Source: Sphingomonas sp. PsM26 (GTDB lineage: Bacteria; Pseudomonadota; Alphaproteobacteria; Sphingomonadales; Sphingomonadaceae). Taken from it: DNA of 64,000 nucleotides. Under the pieces are notes generated by a model. It was not told the DNA's origin. It saw nothing but the letters and a program-made list of their open reading frames with translations, and searched no databases. The first letter of the stretch is position 1; every line of letters starts with the position of its first letter. The position numbers and the translations under genes were made by a program. This document shows, in pieces, positions 8,545 through 17,388 of the stretch. Where the stretch lies: NCBI GenBank assembly GCA_030433805.1, contig JARUXA010000021.1, positions 20,938 through 84,937 of the forward strand. Direction: 5' to 3'.

Positions 8545-9075
8545 ATGCGGCCAAACAGTCCAGTCCCGGCACCGATCCCACGGCGATCCGCCGCGGCCCC
8601 GCTGTACACGCCCGACCAGAAGCGCCGTCGCGACTCCAGCGTCTGGACGACGGTCCAGGCGATCCTCGCGCCACTGCAGTTCGGGATCTTCCTGGTCAGC
8701 CTGGTGCTGGTGCTGCGCTACCTCGCAACCGGCGACGGGGCGCAGGCGGCGACGGTCTCGATCGTGATCAAGACGATTGCGCTCTACACGATCATGGTGA
8801 CCGGCTCGATCTGGGAGAAGGTCGTGTTCGATCGCTGGCTGTTTGCGGACGCCTTCTTCTGGGAGGACGTGTTCAGCTTTGCGGTCCTTGCGCTCCACAC
8901 CGCCTATCTGGCGATGCTGATCGGCGGTTTGGGGACCGAGCGCGACCGGATGCTGCTCGCGCTGGCGGCCTATGCAACCTATGCGATCAACGCGACGCAG
9001 TTCCTGCTCAAGCTGCGCGCCGCCCGGCTGCAAAGCGCGCGTACGCCGTCCGCGCACAATGCGGTGGCGGCATGA
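8545..9075 (+). CDS. bchF: 3-vinyl bacteriochlorophyllide hydratase
   Basis: Hydrates the 3-vinyl group of (bacterio)chlorophyllide on the way to bacteriochlorophyll a. The 176-aa membrane protein has the family core LYTPDQKRRRDSSVWTTVQ followed by four membrane segments, including SIWEKVVFDRWLFADAFFWEDVFS. Start at ATG 8545, preceded by GAGAGGCGAGG. First gene of the large plus-strand superoperon; the stop overlaps the bchN start as ATGA. Confidence 0.94.
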   Translation: MRPNSPVPAPIPRRSAAAPLYTPDQKRRRDSSVWTTVQAILAPLQFGIFLVSLVLVLRYLATGDGAQAATVSIVIKTIALYTIMVTGSIWEKVVFDRWLFADAFFWEDVFSFAVLALHTAYLAMLIGGLGTERDRMLLALAAYATYAINATQFLLKLRAARLQSARTPSAHNAVAA

Positions 9076-10370
9076 GCTGGATCGCACCTCTTGCTGTTCC
9101 CGGCATGACAGAGGCCGCGCCCGTTGCGCTGCCCGCGATCCTGCGCGAACGCGGGCAACGCGAAGTGTTCTGCGGGCTCACCGGGATCATCTGGCTGCAT
9201 CGCAAGATCCAGGACGCGTTCTTCCTCGTCGTCGGCTCGCGCACCTGCGCGCATCTGTTGCAATCCGCGGCGGGGGTGATGGTGTTCGCCGAACCGCGCT
9301 TCGCGACCGCGATCATCGAGGAACGCGACCTTGCCGGCATGGCGGACTGCAACGATGAACTCGACCGCGTGGTCGACCGGCTGTTGCTGCGCCGTCCCGA
9401 CATCAAGCTGCTGTTCCTCGTCGGATCGTGCCCGTCCGAAGTGATCAAGCTCGATCTCTCGCGCGCGGCACACCGTCTGTCGGTCGAGCATGCGGGCAGC
9501 ACGCGCGTGCTGCACTATTCCGGCAGCGGGATCGAGACGACCTTCACCGAGGGGGAGGACGCGTGCCTGGCGGCGCTGGTGCCTGACCTCGTGGCGTCCG
9601 CGCCCGATGCGGCACCCGAATTGATGATCGTCGGTGCGTTGCCGGATGTGGTCGAGGACCAGTTTCTCAGGCTGTTCGCGCAGATGGGGATCGCCACGGT
9701 GCACAGTTTCCCGGCGCGCCGCGCGGGTGCGATGCCGCCGGTCGGGCCCAATACGCGCTTCCTGCTCGCGCAACCCTTCCTCGGCGACACCGCGCGCGCT
9801 CTCGCGGATCGGGGCGCGGTGCGACTCGAGGCGCTGTTTCCGTTCGGCGCGGAAGGGACGAGCGACTGGCTGCATGCCGCGGCGCGCGCGTTCGGGATCG
9901 ACGAGATGCATTTCCGCTCGGTCATCGCGCCGGGCCGCGAACGCGCCAAGCGCGCGATCGCGCACGCGCGCGACCGGCTGGAGGGCAAAAGCATCTTCTT
10001 CCTCCCCGATTCGCAGCTCGAACTGCCGCTCGCGCGCTTCCTTTCGCAGGAATTGGGGATGATCCCGATCGAAGTCGGCACGCCGTATCTCCACCGCGCG
10101 CACATGGCGCCGGAACTGGCGCTGCTCCCGGCCGAGACGGTGATCAGCGAAGGCCAGGATGTCGATCGCCAGCTTGACCGAGTCCGCGCCGCCCGCCCCG
10201 ACCTGACGGTGTGCGGGCTGGGGCTCGCCAACCCGCTCGAGGCGGAAGGGCTGACGACCAAATGGGCGATCGAACTGGTGTTCTCGCCGGTCCACGGCTT
10301 CGACCAGGCGGGCGATCTTGCCGATCTGTTCGCGCGCCCGCTGCGGCGGCGCGACGTGTTGCGGGTATGA
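9072..10370 (+). CDS. bchN: Dark-operative protochlorophyllide reductase subunit N
   Basis: With BchB forms the NifDK-like catalytic heterotetramer that, with the BchL reductase, reduces ring D of protochlorophyllide without light. The 432-aa protein shows the conserved cysteines that bind the [4Fe-4S] cluster in the REVFCGLTGIIWLH, GSRTCAHLLQSAAGV and VGSCPSEVIKLDL segments. It starts in the ATGA overlap with bchF and ends 40 nt before bchB. Confidence 0.97.
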   Translation: MSWIAPLAVPGMTEAAPVALPAILRERGQREVFCGLTGIIWLHRKIQDAFFLVVGSRTCAHLLQSAAGVMVFAEPRFATAIIEERDLAGMADCNDELDRVVDRLLLRRPDIKLLFLVGSCPSEVIKLDLSRAAHRLSVEHAGSTRVLHYSGSGIETTFTEGEDACLAALVPDLVASAPDAAPELMIVGALPDVVEDQFLRLFAQMGIATVHSFPARRAGAMPPVGPNTRFLLAQPFLGDTARALADRGAVRLEALFPFGAEGTSDWLHAAARAFGIDEMHFRSVIAPGRERAKRAIAHARDRLEGKSIFFLPDSQLELPLARFLSQELGMIPIEVGTPYLHRAHMAPELALLPAETVISEGQDVDRQLDRVRAARPDLTVCGLGLANPLEAEGLTTKWAIELVFSPVHGFDQAGDLADLFARPLRRRDVLRV

Positions 10371-10410
10371 CGCCCGTGTCCGCCCTTGCACCGCGCGATC
10401 GGTGGCTGCC

Positions 10411-12071
10411 ATGCAGCTGACCGTCTGGACCTATGAAGGCCCGCCGCATGTCGGCGCGATGCGGATCGCGACCGCGATGGAGGGTGTGCATTACGTGCTC
10501 CACGCGCCGCAGGGCGACACCTATGCCGACCTGTTGTTCACGATGATCGAACGCCGCGACAAGCGGCCGCCGGTGACCTTCACGACGTTCCAGGCGCGCG
10601 ATCTGGGGAGCGACACCGCCGCGCTGTTCCAGACCGCGGTGCGCGAGGCGGTCGACCGCTTTGCGCCTCAAGCGTTGCTGGTCGGCGCTTCGTGCACCGC
10701 GGAGTTGATCCAGGACGATCCCGCCGGGCTTGCGGCGGCGCTGCGCTTGCCGATCCCGGTGATCGCGCTCGAACTGCCGAGCTATCAGCGCAAGGAGAAT
10801 TGGGGCGCGGCGGAGACGCTCTATCAGTTGGTGCGCGCACTGGCGGTGCCGCCCGTGGATGCTTCCGCAACTTTTGGGGCTTCATCAACCTTTGGCGCGC
10901 TTATCAACACTGCCGCTTCCCCGGCGAAGGCCGGGGCCCAGTTGCGGGACGGTGGAAACGAAGCGCTGCGCGCGATTACCACCGACATCACTACTGGGCC
11001 CCGGCCTTCGCCGGGGAAGAAAGAAAGAATAAAGCGCCCTTCCGCGAACATCCTCGGGCCGACCGCGCTCGGCTTTCGCCACCGCGATGACGTGGTCGAA
11101 ATCACGCGCTTGCTGGAAACGCTCGGGATAGACGTCAACGTCGTCGCCCCGCTCGGCGCAACACCCGCCGATCTGGCGCGGCTTGGCGCGGCGGATTTCA
11201 ACATTTGCCTGTACCCCGAGATCGCCGACACCGCATGTCGCTGGCTCGAACGGACGTTCGCACAGCCAACCGTCCGCACCGTCCCGATCGGCCACGGCGC
11301 AACGCGCGATTTCATCGCCGAGGTCGCGGCGCTTGCCGGGGTCGATCCGGCCGCCGCGCTCGACACGTCGCGGTTGCCGTGGTGGAGCCGTTCGGTCGAC
11401 TCGACCTATCTGACCGGCAAACGCGTGTTCGTGTTCGGCGACGCGACCCATGCGATCGCCGCCGCGCGGGTCGCGCGCGACGAGTTCGGGTTCGAGGTGG
11501 TCGGGATCGGCTGCTACAATCGCGAATTCGCGCGCGAGATGCGGGCGGCGGCGGCGCTGTACGGGCTCGAGCCGCTGATCACCGACGATTATCTCGCGGT
11601 CGAAGACGCCATCGCCAAGCTGCAGCCCGAGCTGGTTCTGGGCACGCAGATGGAGCGGCACATCGCCAAGCGGCTGCGCATTCCGTGCGCGGTCATTTCC
11701 GCCCCGGTACATGTCCAGGATTTCCCTGCGCGCTACAGCCCGCAGATGGGGTTCGAGGGTGCGAACGTGCTGTTCGACACCTGGGTCCACCCGCTGGTGA
11801 TGGGGCTGGAGGAACATCTGCTGACGATGTTTCGCGACGATTTCGAATTTTCGGACGCAGCGGGGGCGAGCCATCTGGGGCATTCTTCTGCCCCCCTCCC
11901 GCAAGCGGGAGGGGAGGATGGAGTCCCGACGCCGAGCGCGAGCTCCTCAAGATCCCGTTCTTCGTCCGCGGCAAGGCGCGGCGCAATACCGAGCGCTATG
12001 CCGCAGAGCAGGGCATCGCCGCGATCACGCTCGACACGCTCTATGACGCAAAGGCGCATTATGCCCGTTAG
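10411..12071 (+). CDS. bchB: Dark-operative protochlorophyllide reductase subunit B, frameshifted as sequenced
   Basis: BchB completes the BchNB tetramer; Asp36 (PQGDTYADLLF), the unusual non-cysteine cluster ligand of this family, is present, as is the ILGPTALGFRHRDD region. Two inserts are visible. Residues about 170-203 are encoded by a 102-bp palindromic element, in frame. Near residue 494 a second, short palindrome begins with a C6 tract, after which the C-terminal part (WSPDAERELLKIPFFVRGK onward, to LYDAKAHYAR) continues in another frame. One extra C in the tract would give an intact 553-aa protein ending at 12071, overlapping bchH by 11 nt. Without it the frame stays open into bchH. 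The intact sequence after the break points to a sequencing error or a very recent mutation. Confidence 0.85.
10917..11018 (+). repeat. 102-bp palindromic element (family A) inside bchB
   Basis: 26-bp arms (10917-10942 and 10993-11018; core CCCCGGCGAAGGCCGGGG) flank a 50-bp centre. It encodes about 34 residues of BchB in frame, beginning SPAKAGAQ and ending TGPRPSPGK. It falls in the linker before the PSANILGPT segment. Other copies: 40223-40324, 50173-50274 and 63820-63921. Confidence 0.95.
11893..11914. repeat. Short palindrome at the bchB frameshift
   Basis: Perfect 10-bp arms (CCCCTCCCGC and its complement) around AA. The left arm extends into a C6 run (11891-11896) where the bchB frame breaks. 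A related palindrome occurs at 57255-57280. Confidence 0.85.
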
Positions 12072-15000
12072 CGCACCCCCACCGCCCCCCGTGCGGATCG
12101 TGATCGTCACGCTCGACAATCATCTGGCGGGCGCGGTCCAGCGTGCGCAGGCGCTGCTCGCCCGCACCCACCCGGGCATGACGATCGCTTTCCACGCCGC
12201 CGCCGACTGGGAGGAAAAGCCGGAAACGCTCGACGCCGCCCGCGCCGACATCGCGCGCGGCGACATCATCCTTGCGACAATGTTGTTCCTGGAAGATCAC
12301 GTGCGCGCGGTGCTGCCGCAATTGCAGGCGCGGCGCGACCAGTGCGACGCGATGATCGGGCTGATGTCCGCCGCCGAGATCGTCAAGCTGACGCGCATGA
12401 GCGATTACCGGATGGACAAGCCCGCCACCGGAATGCTCGCGCTCATCAAGAAGATGCGCGGCAATCCCAAGCCTGCCGCAAGTTCGGGTGCAAAGCAGAT
12501 GGCGGTGCTGCGCCGCCTGCCCAAATTGCTCAAGTTCATCCCCGGCACCGCGCAGGACGTCCGCGCCTATTTCCTCACGATGCAATATTGGCTCGCCGCG
12601 TCGGACGACAATGTCGTCGACATGGTCCGGGCGCTGGTCGACCGGTATGCGGATGGCCCGCGCATTGCGCTCCGCGGAACGATGCGGGCGCAGGCGCCGC
12701 GGGATTATCCCGAAGTCGGCGTCTATCACCCCGCGCTGCCCGACCGGATCGCCGCGACCGCGACCGAGCTGCCGCGACGCCGCGGGGCGAAGGGTACCGT
12801 CGGGCTGCTGATGCTGCGATCGTACATTCTGGCCAAGGATGCCGGGCATTATGACGGCGTGATCGCCGCGCTGGAAGCGCGCGGGATGGACGTGATCCCG
12901 GCATTCGCGGGCGGGCTCGATGGGCGCCCCGCAATCGAGCGTTTCCTCCTGCGCGACGGGGTGGCGGTGGTCGACGCGGTGATCAATCTCACCGGGTTCA
13001 GCCTGGTCGGCGGCCCTGCCTATAATGACGCAGCCGCAGCCGAGGCGATCCTCGCGCGGCTCGACGTACCCTATGTCGCGGCGCATCCGGTCGAATTCCA
13101 GTCGCTGCAGGCATGGGCGCTCAACCGACAGGGCTTGCTCCCGCTCGAATCGACGATGATGATCGCGATTCCCGAGCTCGACGGGGGCACGGTGCCGATG
13201 CTGTTCGGCGGGAAGTCCGACGGCACCGCCTGTACCGGTTGCACCCGCCACTGCACGTTCCCCGATGCAACCGCCCCGCGCGCGATGCAGGCGTGCAGCG
13301 AGCGTGCCGAGATGCTGGCCGCGCGCGTGGTGAAGCTGATCGCGCTGCGCCGCGCGGAAAACGCCGAGAAGCGCGTCGCGATCGTCCTGTTCAACTTCCC
13401 CCCCAATGCGGGTGCCGCGGGGACCGCGCAGTTCCTCAGCGTGTTCGCATCGCTCCATGCCACGCTCGGACGGCTGGCGCGCGAAGGGTATCGGGTCGAA
13501 GTACCCGCGACGGTCGACGCGCTGCGCGAGGCGATCCTCGGCGGCAATGCCGCGCGCTTCGGGACCGAGGCGAATGTCCATGCGAAGGTCAGCGCGGACA
13601 CGATCGTCGCGCGCGAGACCTGGCTTGCCGAGATCGAGGCGAGCTGGGGGCCGGCACCGGGCAAGCTGCAATCGGACGGCACATCGGTGCAGATCCTCGG
13701 GCGGCAGTTCGGGAACGTCTTCGTCGGGCTGCAACCCGCGCTGGGGTATGAGGGCGATCCGATGCGGCTGCTGTTCGCCGGGCGGTTCGCGCCGACGCAT
13801 GCCTTCGCCGCATTCTACCGCTGGCTGCGCGAGGATTTCGCTGCGCATGCGGTGCTGCATTTCGGCACCCACGGCAGCCTCGAATTCATGCCGGGCAAGC
13901 AAAGCGGGCTGAGCGCCGAGTGCTGGCCCGACCGGCTGATCGGTGACCTGCCCAACATCTATCTTTATGCCGCGAACAACCCGTCGGAAGGCGTGCTCGC
14001 CAAGCGGCGTTCGGGCGCGACCCTGGTATCCTATCTGACGCCTGCATTGACCAACGCGGGGGTGTACAAGGGTCTCGCCGCGCTCAAGGCGTCGGTCGAG
14101 CGGTGGCGTGTAGCCGATCCGGCAAGCGACGAGGCGCACGATCTGGCGGAACTGATCACGGATCAGGCGACGGCGCTCGACCTGGGGGGTGGCCCTGCAG
14201 AGGCGACCGGGTGGATCGCCGACCTCGCCGCCAAGCTTTACGAGATCGAGCGCGAGCTCATCCCGCAAGGGCTTCACGTCGCGGGCGAAGCTGCGTCGCG
14301 CGAGGAGCGGATCGCGATGATCGCGGCGTCGTCGGACGCGCGCGGCGAGCCGCTGCCGCACGACACGATCGTCGCTCTGGTCGACGGGACCGTCACGCCC
14401 GACACGCCGCTGTTACTGGACATGGCCGCGCTCGACCGCGCGCTGTCGGCGAATGGCGAGATCGACGGCATCGTCGCCGCGCTCGCCGGGCGCTACATCC
14501 ACCCAGTCACCGGCGGCGATCTGCTGCGCAATCCCGAGATCCTGCCGACCGGGCGCAACATCCACGGCTTCGACCCGTTCCGCATCCCCTCCGCCTATGC
14601 GGTCAAAGATGGCGCAGCACAGGCGCAGCGGCTGCTCGATCGCAGTCTCGCGGATTCGGGACATCTCCCCGAGACGGTCGCGATGGTGTTGTGGGGCACC
14701 GACAATCTGAAAAGCGAAGGCGCGCAGATCGCGCAGGCGCTGGCGCTGCTCGGCGCACGGCCGCGGTTCGACAGCTACAACCGGCTGGCGGGGGCGGAGC
14801 TGGTGCCGCTCGCCGAACTCGGGCGACCGCGGATCGATGTCGTGGTCACCTTGTCGGGGGTGTTCCGCGACCTGCTCCCGCTTCAGACGCGGATGCTCGC
14901 GCAGGCGGCGCTGCTAGCGGCGGAAGCGGACGAACCCGACAGCGACAATTTTGTCCGTCGCCATGCGCGCGCACACGCCGCGGCGCAGGGCTGCGACCTC

Positions 15001-15744
15001 GAAACCGCCGCTTTGCGCGTCTTCTCCAATGCCGAAGGGGCATATGGCGCGAACGTCAATCTGATGATCGACACGGGTGCATGGACCGACCCAGACGAGC
15101 TGGCGGACAGTTTCGAGCGGCAGAAGGGCTATGCCTACGGCGTCAAGGGCGCACCGGTGCGCCAGCCCGACGTGCTCAAGGCAGCCCTCCAGACGGTCGA
15201 TTGCGCGTATCAGAACCTCGAGAGCGTCGAGCTCGGCATCACCAGTATCGACCAATATGTCGATGCGCTTGGCGGGATCAGCCGCGCGGTGACTCGGGCG
15301 AAGGGCGGACAGACCGCACCGGTCTATATCGGCGACCAGACGCAAGGTGTCGGCAAGGTGCGCAGCTTGCAGGAACAGGTCGCGCTAGAGACGCGGACGC
15401 GGGTGCTCAACCCGGTGTGGACCGAGGCGCTGCTGCGCCACGGTTATGAAGGCGTCCGCCAGATCGAGGGCAGCGTCACCACGACGATGGGCTGGTCGGC
15501 GACCACCGGCGAAGTCGATCCGTGGGTCTATCAGCAGATCAGCGAAACCTATGTGCTCGACGCGGCGATGCGGGAACGGATCGCCGCGCTCAACCCCAAG
15601 GCCTCCGCGCGCGTCGCCAACCGCCTGATCGAGGCGAGCGAGCGCAAATACTGGTCCCCCGACGCGGCGACGCTCGCCGCACTCCATGCCGCCAGCGACG
15701 ACCTCGAGGACCGCCTCGAGGGGATCGTGGCGGTGGCGGCTTGA
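12061..15744 (+). CDS. bchH: Magnesium chelatase subunit H
   Basis: The porphyrin-binding subunit of Mg chelatase; with BchI and BchD it inserts Mg into protoporphyrin IX, the first committed step. The 1227-aa protein has the CobN-like family marks TACTGCTRHCTFPDAT, VLHFGTHGSLEFMPGKQ and NPEILPTGRNIHGFDPF. Start at ATG 12061 (MPVSAPPPPP), inside the last codons of bchB. The BchH frame is the same as the frame of the 5' part of bchB with no stop between, so the bchB frameshift creates an apparent BchB-BchH fusion. Confidence 0.97.
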   Translation: MPVSAPPPPPVRIVIVTLDNHLAGAVQRAQALLARTHPGMTIAFHAAADWEEKPETLDAARADIARGDIILATMLFLEDHVRAVLPQLQARRDQCDAMIGLMSAAEIVKLTRMSDYRMDKPATGMLALIKKMRGNPKPAASSGAKQMAVLRRLPKLLKFIPGTAQDVRAYFLTMQYWLAASDDNVVDMVRALVDRYADGPRIALRGTMRAQAPRDYPEVGVYHPALPDRIAATATELPRRRGAKGTVGLLMLRSYILAKDAGHYDGVIAALEARGMDVIPAFAGGLDGRPAIERFLLRDGVAVVDAVINLTGFSLVGGPAYNDAAAAEAILARLDVPYVAAHPVEFQSLQAWALNRQGLLPLESTMMIAIPELDGGTVPMLFGGKSDGTACTGCTRHCTFPDATAPRAMQACSERAEMLAARVVKLIALRRAENAEKRVAIVLFNFPPNAGAAGTAQFLSVFASLHATLGRLAREGYRVEVPATVDALREAILGGNAARFGTEANVHAKVSADTIVARETWLAEIEASWGPAPGKLQSDGTSVQILGRQFGNVFVGLQPALGYEGDPMRLLFAGRFAPTHAFAAFYRWLREDFAAHAVLHFGTHGSLEFMPGKQSGLSAECWPDRLIGDLPNIYLYAANNPSEGVLAKRRSGATLVSYLTPALTNAGVYKGLAALKASVERWRVADPASDEAHDLAELITDQATALDLGGGPAEATGWIADLAAKLYEIERELIPQGLHVAGEAASREERIAMIAASSDARGEPLPHDTIVALVDGTVTPDTPLLLDMAALDRALSANGEIDGIVAALAGRYIHPVTGGDLLRNPEILPTGRNIHGFDPFRIPSAYAVKDGAAQAQRLLDRSLADSGHLPETVAMVLWGTDNLKSEGAQIAQALALLGARPRFDSYNRLAGAELVPLAELGRPRIDVVVTLSGVFRDLLPLQTRMLAQAALLAAEADEPDSDNFVRRHARAHAAAQGCDLETAALRVFSNAEGAYGANVNLMIDTGAWTDPDELADSFERQKGYAYGVKGAPVRQPDVLKAALQTVDCAYQNLESVELGITSIDQYVDALGGISRAVTRAKGGQTAPVYIGDQTQGVGKVRSLQEQVALETRTRVLNPVWTEALLRHGYEGVRQIEGSVTTTMGWSATTGEVDPWVYQQISETYVLDAAMRERIAALNPKASARVANRLIEASERKYWSPDAATLAALHAASDDLEDRLEGIVAVAA

Positions 15745-15752
15745 AGGAACAG

Positions 15753-16646
15753 ATGATGGCATTGCTCGATCCCCCAGTCCGCGGACTTGACGGCGAAGGC
15801 TCGCTCCAGGTGGGGCTCGATCCGAACGACCGGATCGGCAACGCGAAGGTGTTCGCGGTGTACGGCAAGGGCGGGATCGGCAAATCGACCACCTCGTCCA
15901 ACCTGTCCGCCGCCTTCTCGCTGCTCGGCAAGCGCGTGCTGCAGATCGGCTGCGACCCCAAGCACGACAGCACCTTCACGCTGACCAAAAAACTGATGCC
16001 GACCGTGATCGACGTGCTCGAAACGGTCCAGTTCCACGCCGAGGAACTGCGGCCCGAGGATTACATGTTCGAGGGGTATAATGGCGTGATGTGTGTCGAG
16101 GCGGGCGGGCCGCCCGCGGGAACGGGCTGCGGCGGCTATGTCGTCGGGCAGACGGTCAAATTGCTCAAACAGCATCATCTGCTCGAGGAAACCGACGTCG
16201 TGATCTTCGACGTGCTCGGCGACGTGGTGTGCGGCGGGTTTGCTGCCCCGCTCCAGCATGCCGAGCGCGCGGTCGTCGTTGCGGCGAACGATTTCGACAG
16301 CATCTTCGCGATGAATCGCATCGTCGCGGCGATCAAGGCGAAGGCGAAGAATTACGACGTGCGGATGGCGGGCGTGATCGCCAACCGCTCCGCCGCGACC
16401 GACGAGATCGACCGGTTCAATGCCGCGACGGGGCTGAAACGGCTCGCGCATTTCCCCGATCTCGACGCGATCCGGCGCTCACGGCTAAAGAAATGCACGC
16501 TGTTCGAGATGGACTCGACCCCCGAAGTCGATGCCGCCTGTCTCGAATACAAACGCCTCGCCGCGCAGATGTGGGCCGGGTGCGAACCGCTCGACGCGCA
16601 ACCGATGAAGGATCGCGAAATCTTCGAATTCCTGGGGTTCGAATGA
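15753..16646 (+). CDS. bchL: Dark-operative protochlorophyllide reductase ATP-binding subunit L
   Basis: NifH-like iron protein that passes electrons to BchNB with ATP hydrolysis. The 297-aa protein has the P-loop YGKGGIGKSTTSSNL (about 36-50), switch II DVLGDVVCGGFAAP and the cluster cysteines in GTGCGGYVVG and VVCGGF. Start at ATG 15753, with AAGGAAC upstream, 8 nt after the bchH stop. Confidence 0.97.
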   Translation: MMALLDPPVRGLDGEGSLQVGLDPNDRIGNAKVFAVYGKGGIGKSTTSSNLSAAFSLLGKRVLQIGCDPKHDSTFTLTKKLMPTVIDVLETVQFHAEELRPEDYMFEGYNGVMCVEAGGPPAGTGCGGYVVGQTVKLLKQHHLLEETDVVIFDVLGDVVCGGFAAPLQHAERAVVVAANDFDSIFAMNRIVAAIKAKAKNYDVRMAGVIANRSAATDEIDRFNAATGLKRLAHFPDLDAIRRSRLKKCTLFEMDSTPEVDAACLEYKRLAAQMWAGCEPLDAQPMKDREIFEFLGFE

Positions 16647-16701
16647 TGCCATCCCGTTCCCATCCGCTCACCGTCATCCCCCTGCGAACGGAGGACGCGC
16701 G

Positions 16702-17388
16702 ATGACCACCGCGACCTACCATCGCTATCGCGGCGCGCTCGAAACCTATTTCGACCGCACCGCCGCCAAGGCGTGGGAACAGCTTACCTCCGACGCCCCC
16801 GTCAGCGGGATCCGTGCGACGGTGCGGGCGGGGCGGACCGACATGCGCGACACGCTGCTGTCGTGGCTTCCCGCCGACATGACCGGGCTGCGGCTGCTCG
16901 ATGCCGGGTGCGGGACCGGCGCGCTCGCGGTTGCGGCGGCGGAACGCGGTGCGCAAGTGGTGGCGATCGACGTCGCGGGTAGCCTGGTCAAGATCGCGCG
17001 CGACCGTGCGCCCGCTACGCTGGCGATCGACTGGCGCGTCGGCGACATGCTCGACCCCGCGCTCGGGCGGTTCGATCATGTCGTCGCAATGGACTCGCTG
17101 ATCCATTATCCCGCGTTCGAGATCGTCAGTGTATTGGAGCGGCTCGCCGAACGGACGCGCGGGTCGATCGTCTTCACCTTCGCACCGCAGACCCCGTTGT
17201 TGATGGCGATGCTCGGCATGGGTCGGCTGTTCCCGCGCAGCGACCGCTCGCCTGCGATCCTGCCGGTGCGCGACCGGCTGCTCCGCACGCTGATCCGCAC
17301 CGCGCTCCCTTCCGCCGCGATTGGGCGTGACCGCCGCATTTCCGCAACTTTCTACACCAGCCACGCGATTGAGGTGGTGACGCGGTGA
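16702..17388 (+). CDS. bchM: Mg-protoporphyrin IX O-methyltransferase
   Basis: Methylates Mg-protoporphyrin IX with S-adenosylmethionine, giving the substrate of AcsF. The 228-aa class I methyltransferase has LLDAGCGTGALAVAAAERGA (about 67-86) and the family N-terminus YHRYRGALETYFDRTAAKAW. It overlaps lhaA by 4 nt (GTGA). Confidence 0.96.
   Translation: MTTATYHRYRGALETYFDRTAAKAWEQLTSDAPVSGIRATVRAGRTDMRDTLLSWLPADMTGLRLLDAGCGTGALAVAAAERGAQVVAIDVAGSLVKIARDRAPATLAIDWRVGDMLDPALGRFDHVVAMDSLIHYPAFEIVSVLERLAERTRGSIVFTFAPQTPLLMAMLGMGRLFPRSDRSPAILPVRDRLLRTLIRTALPSAAIGRDRRISATFYTSHAIEVVTR

Noticed and set aside
12025..14361. A very long open frame on the strand opposite bchH
   Set aside because: Shadow of a GC-rich gene: its translation is Arg/Gly-rich with no family features, while bchH is unmistakable on the other strand. 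The same holds for a long plus-strand frame at about 5904-8099 opposite ppsR and ppaA.
10411..15744. A genuine BchB-BchH fusion protein
   Set aside because: The true BchB C-terminus is fully preserved in the other frame and ends over the bchH start, so the fusion is only a result of the one-base shift.
15753..16646. Nitrogenase iron protein (nifH) reading of bchL and bchX
   Set aside because: Both are homologous to NifH, but context and motifs are those of BchL and BchX, and no nif genes are present.
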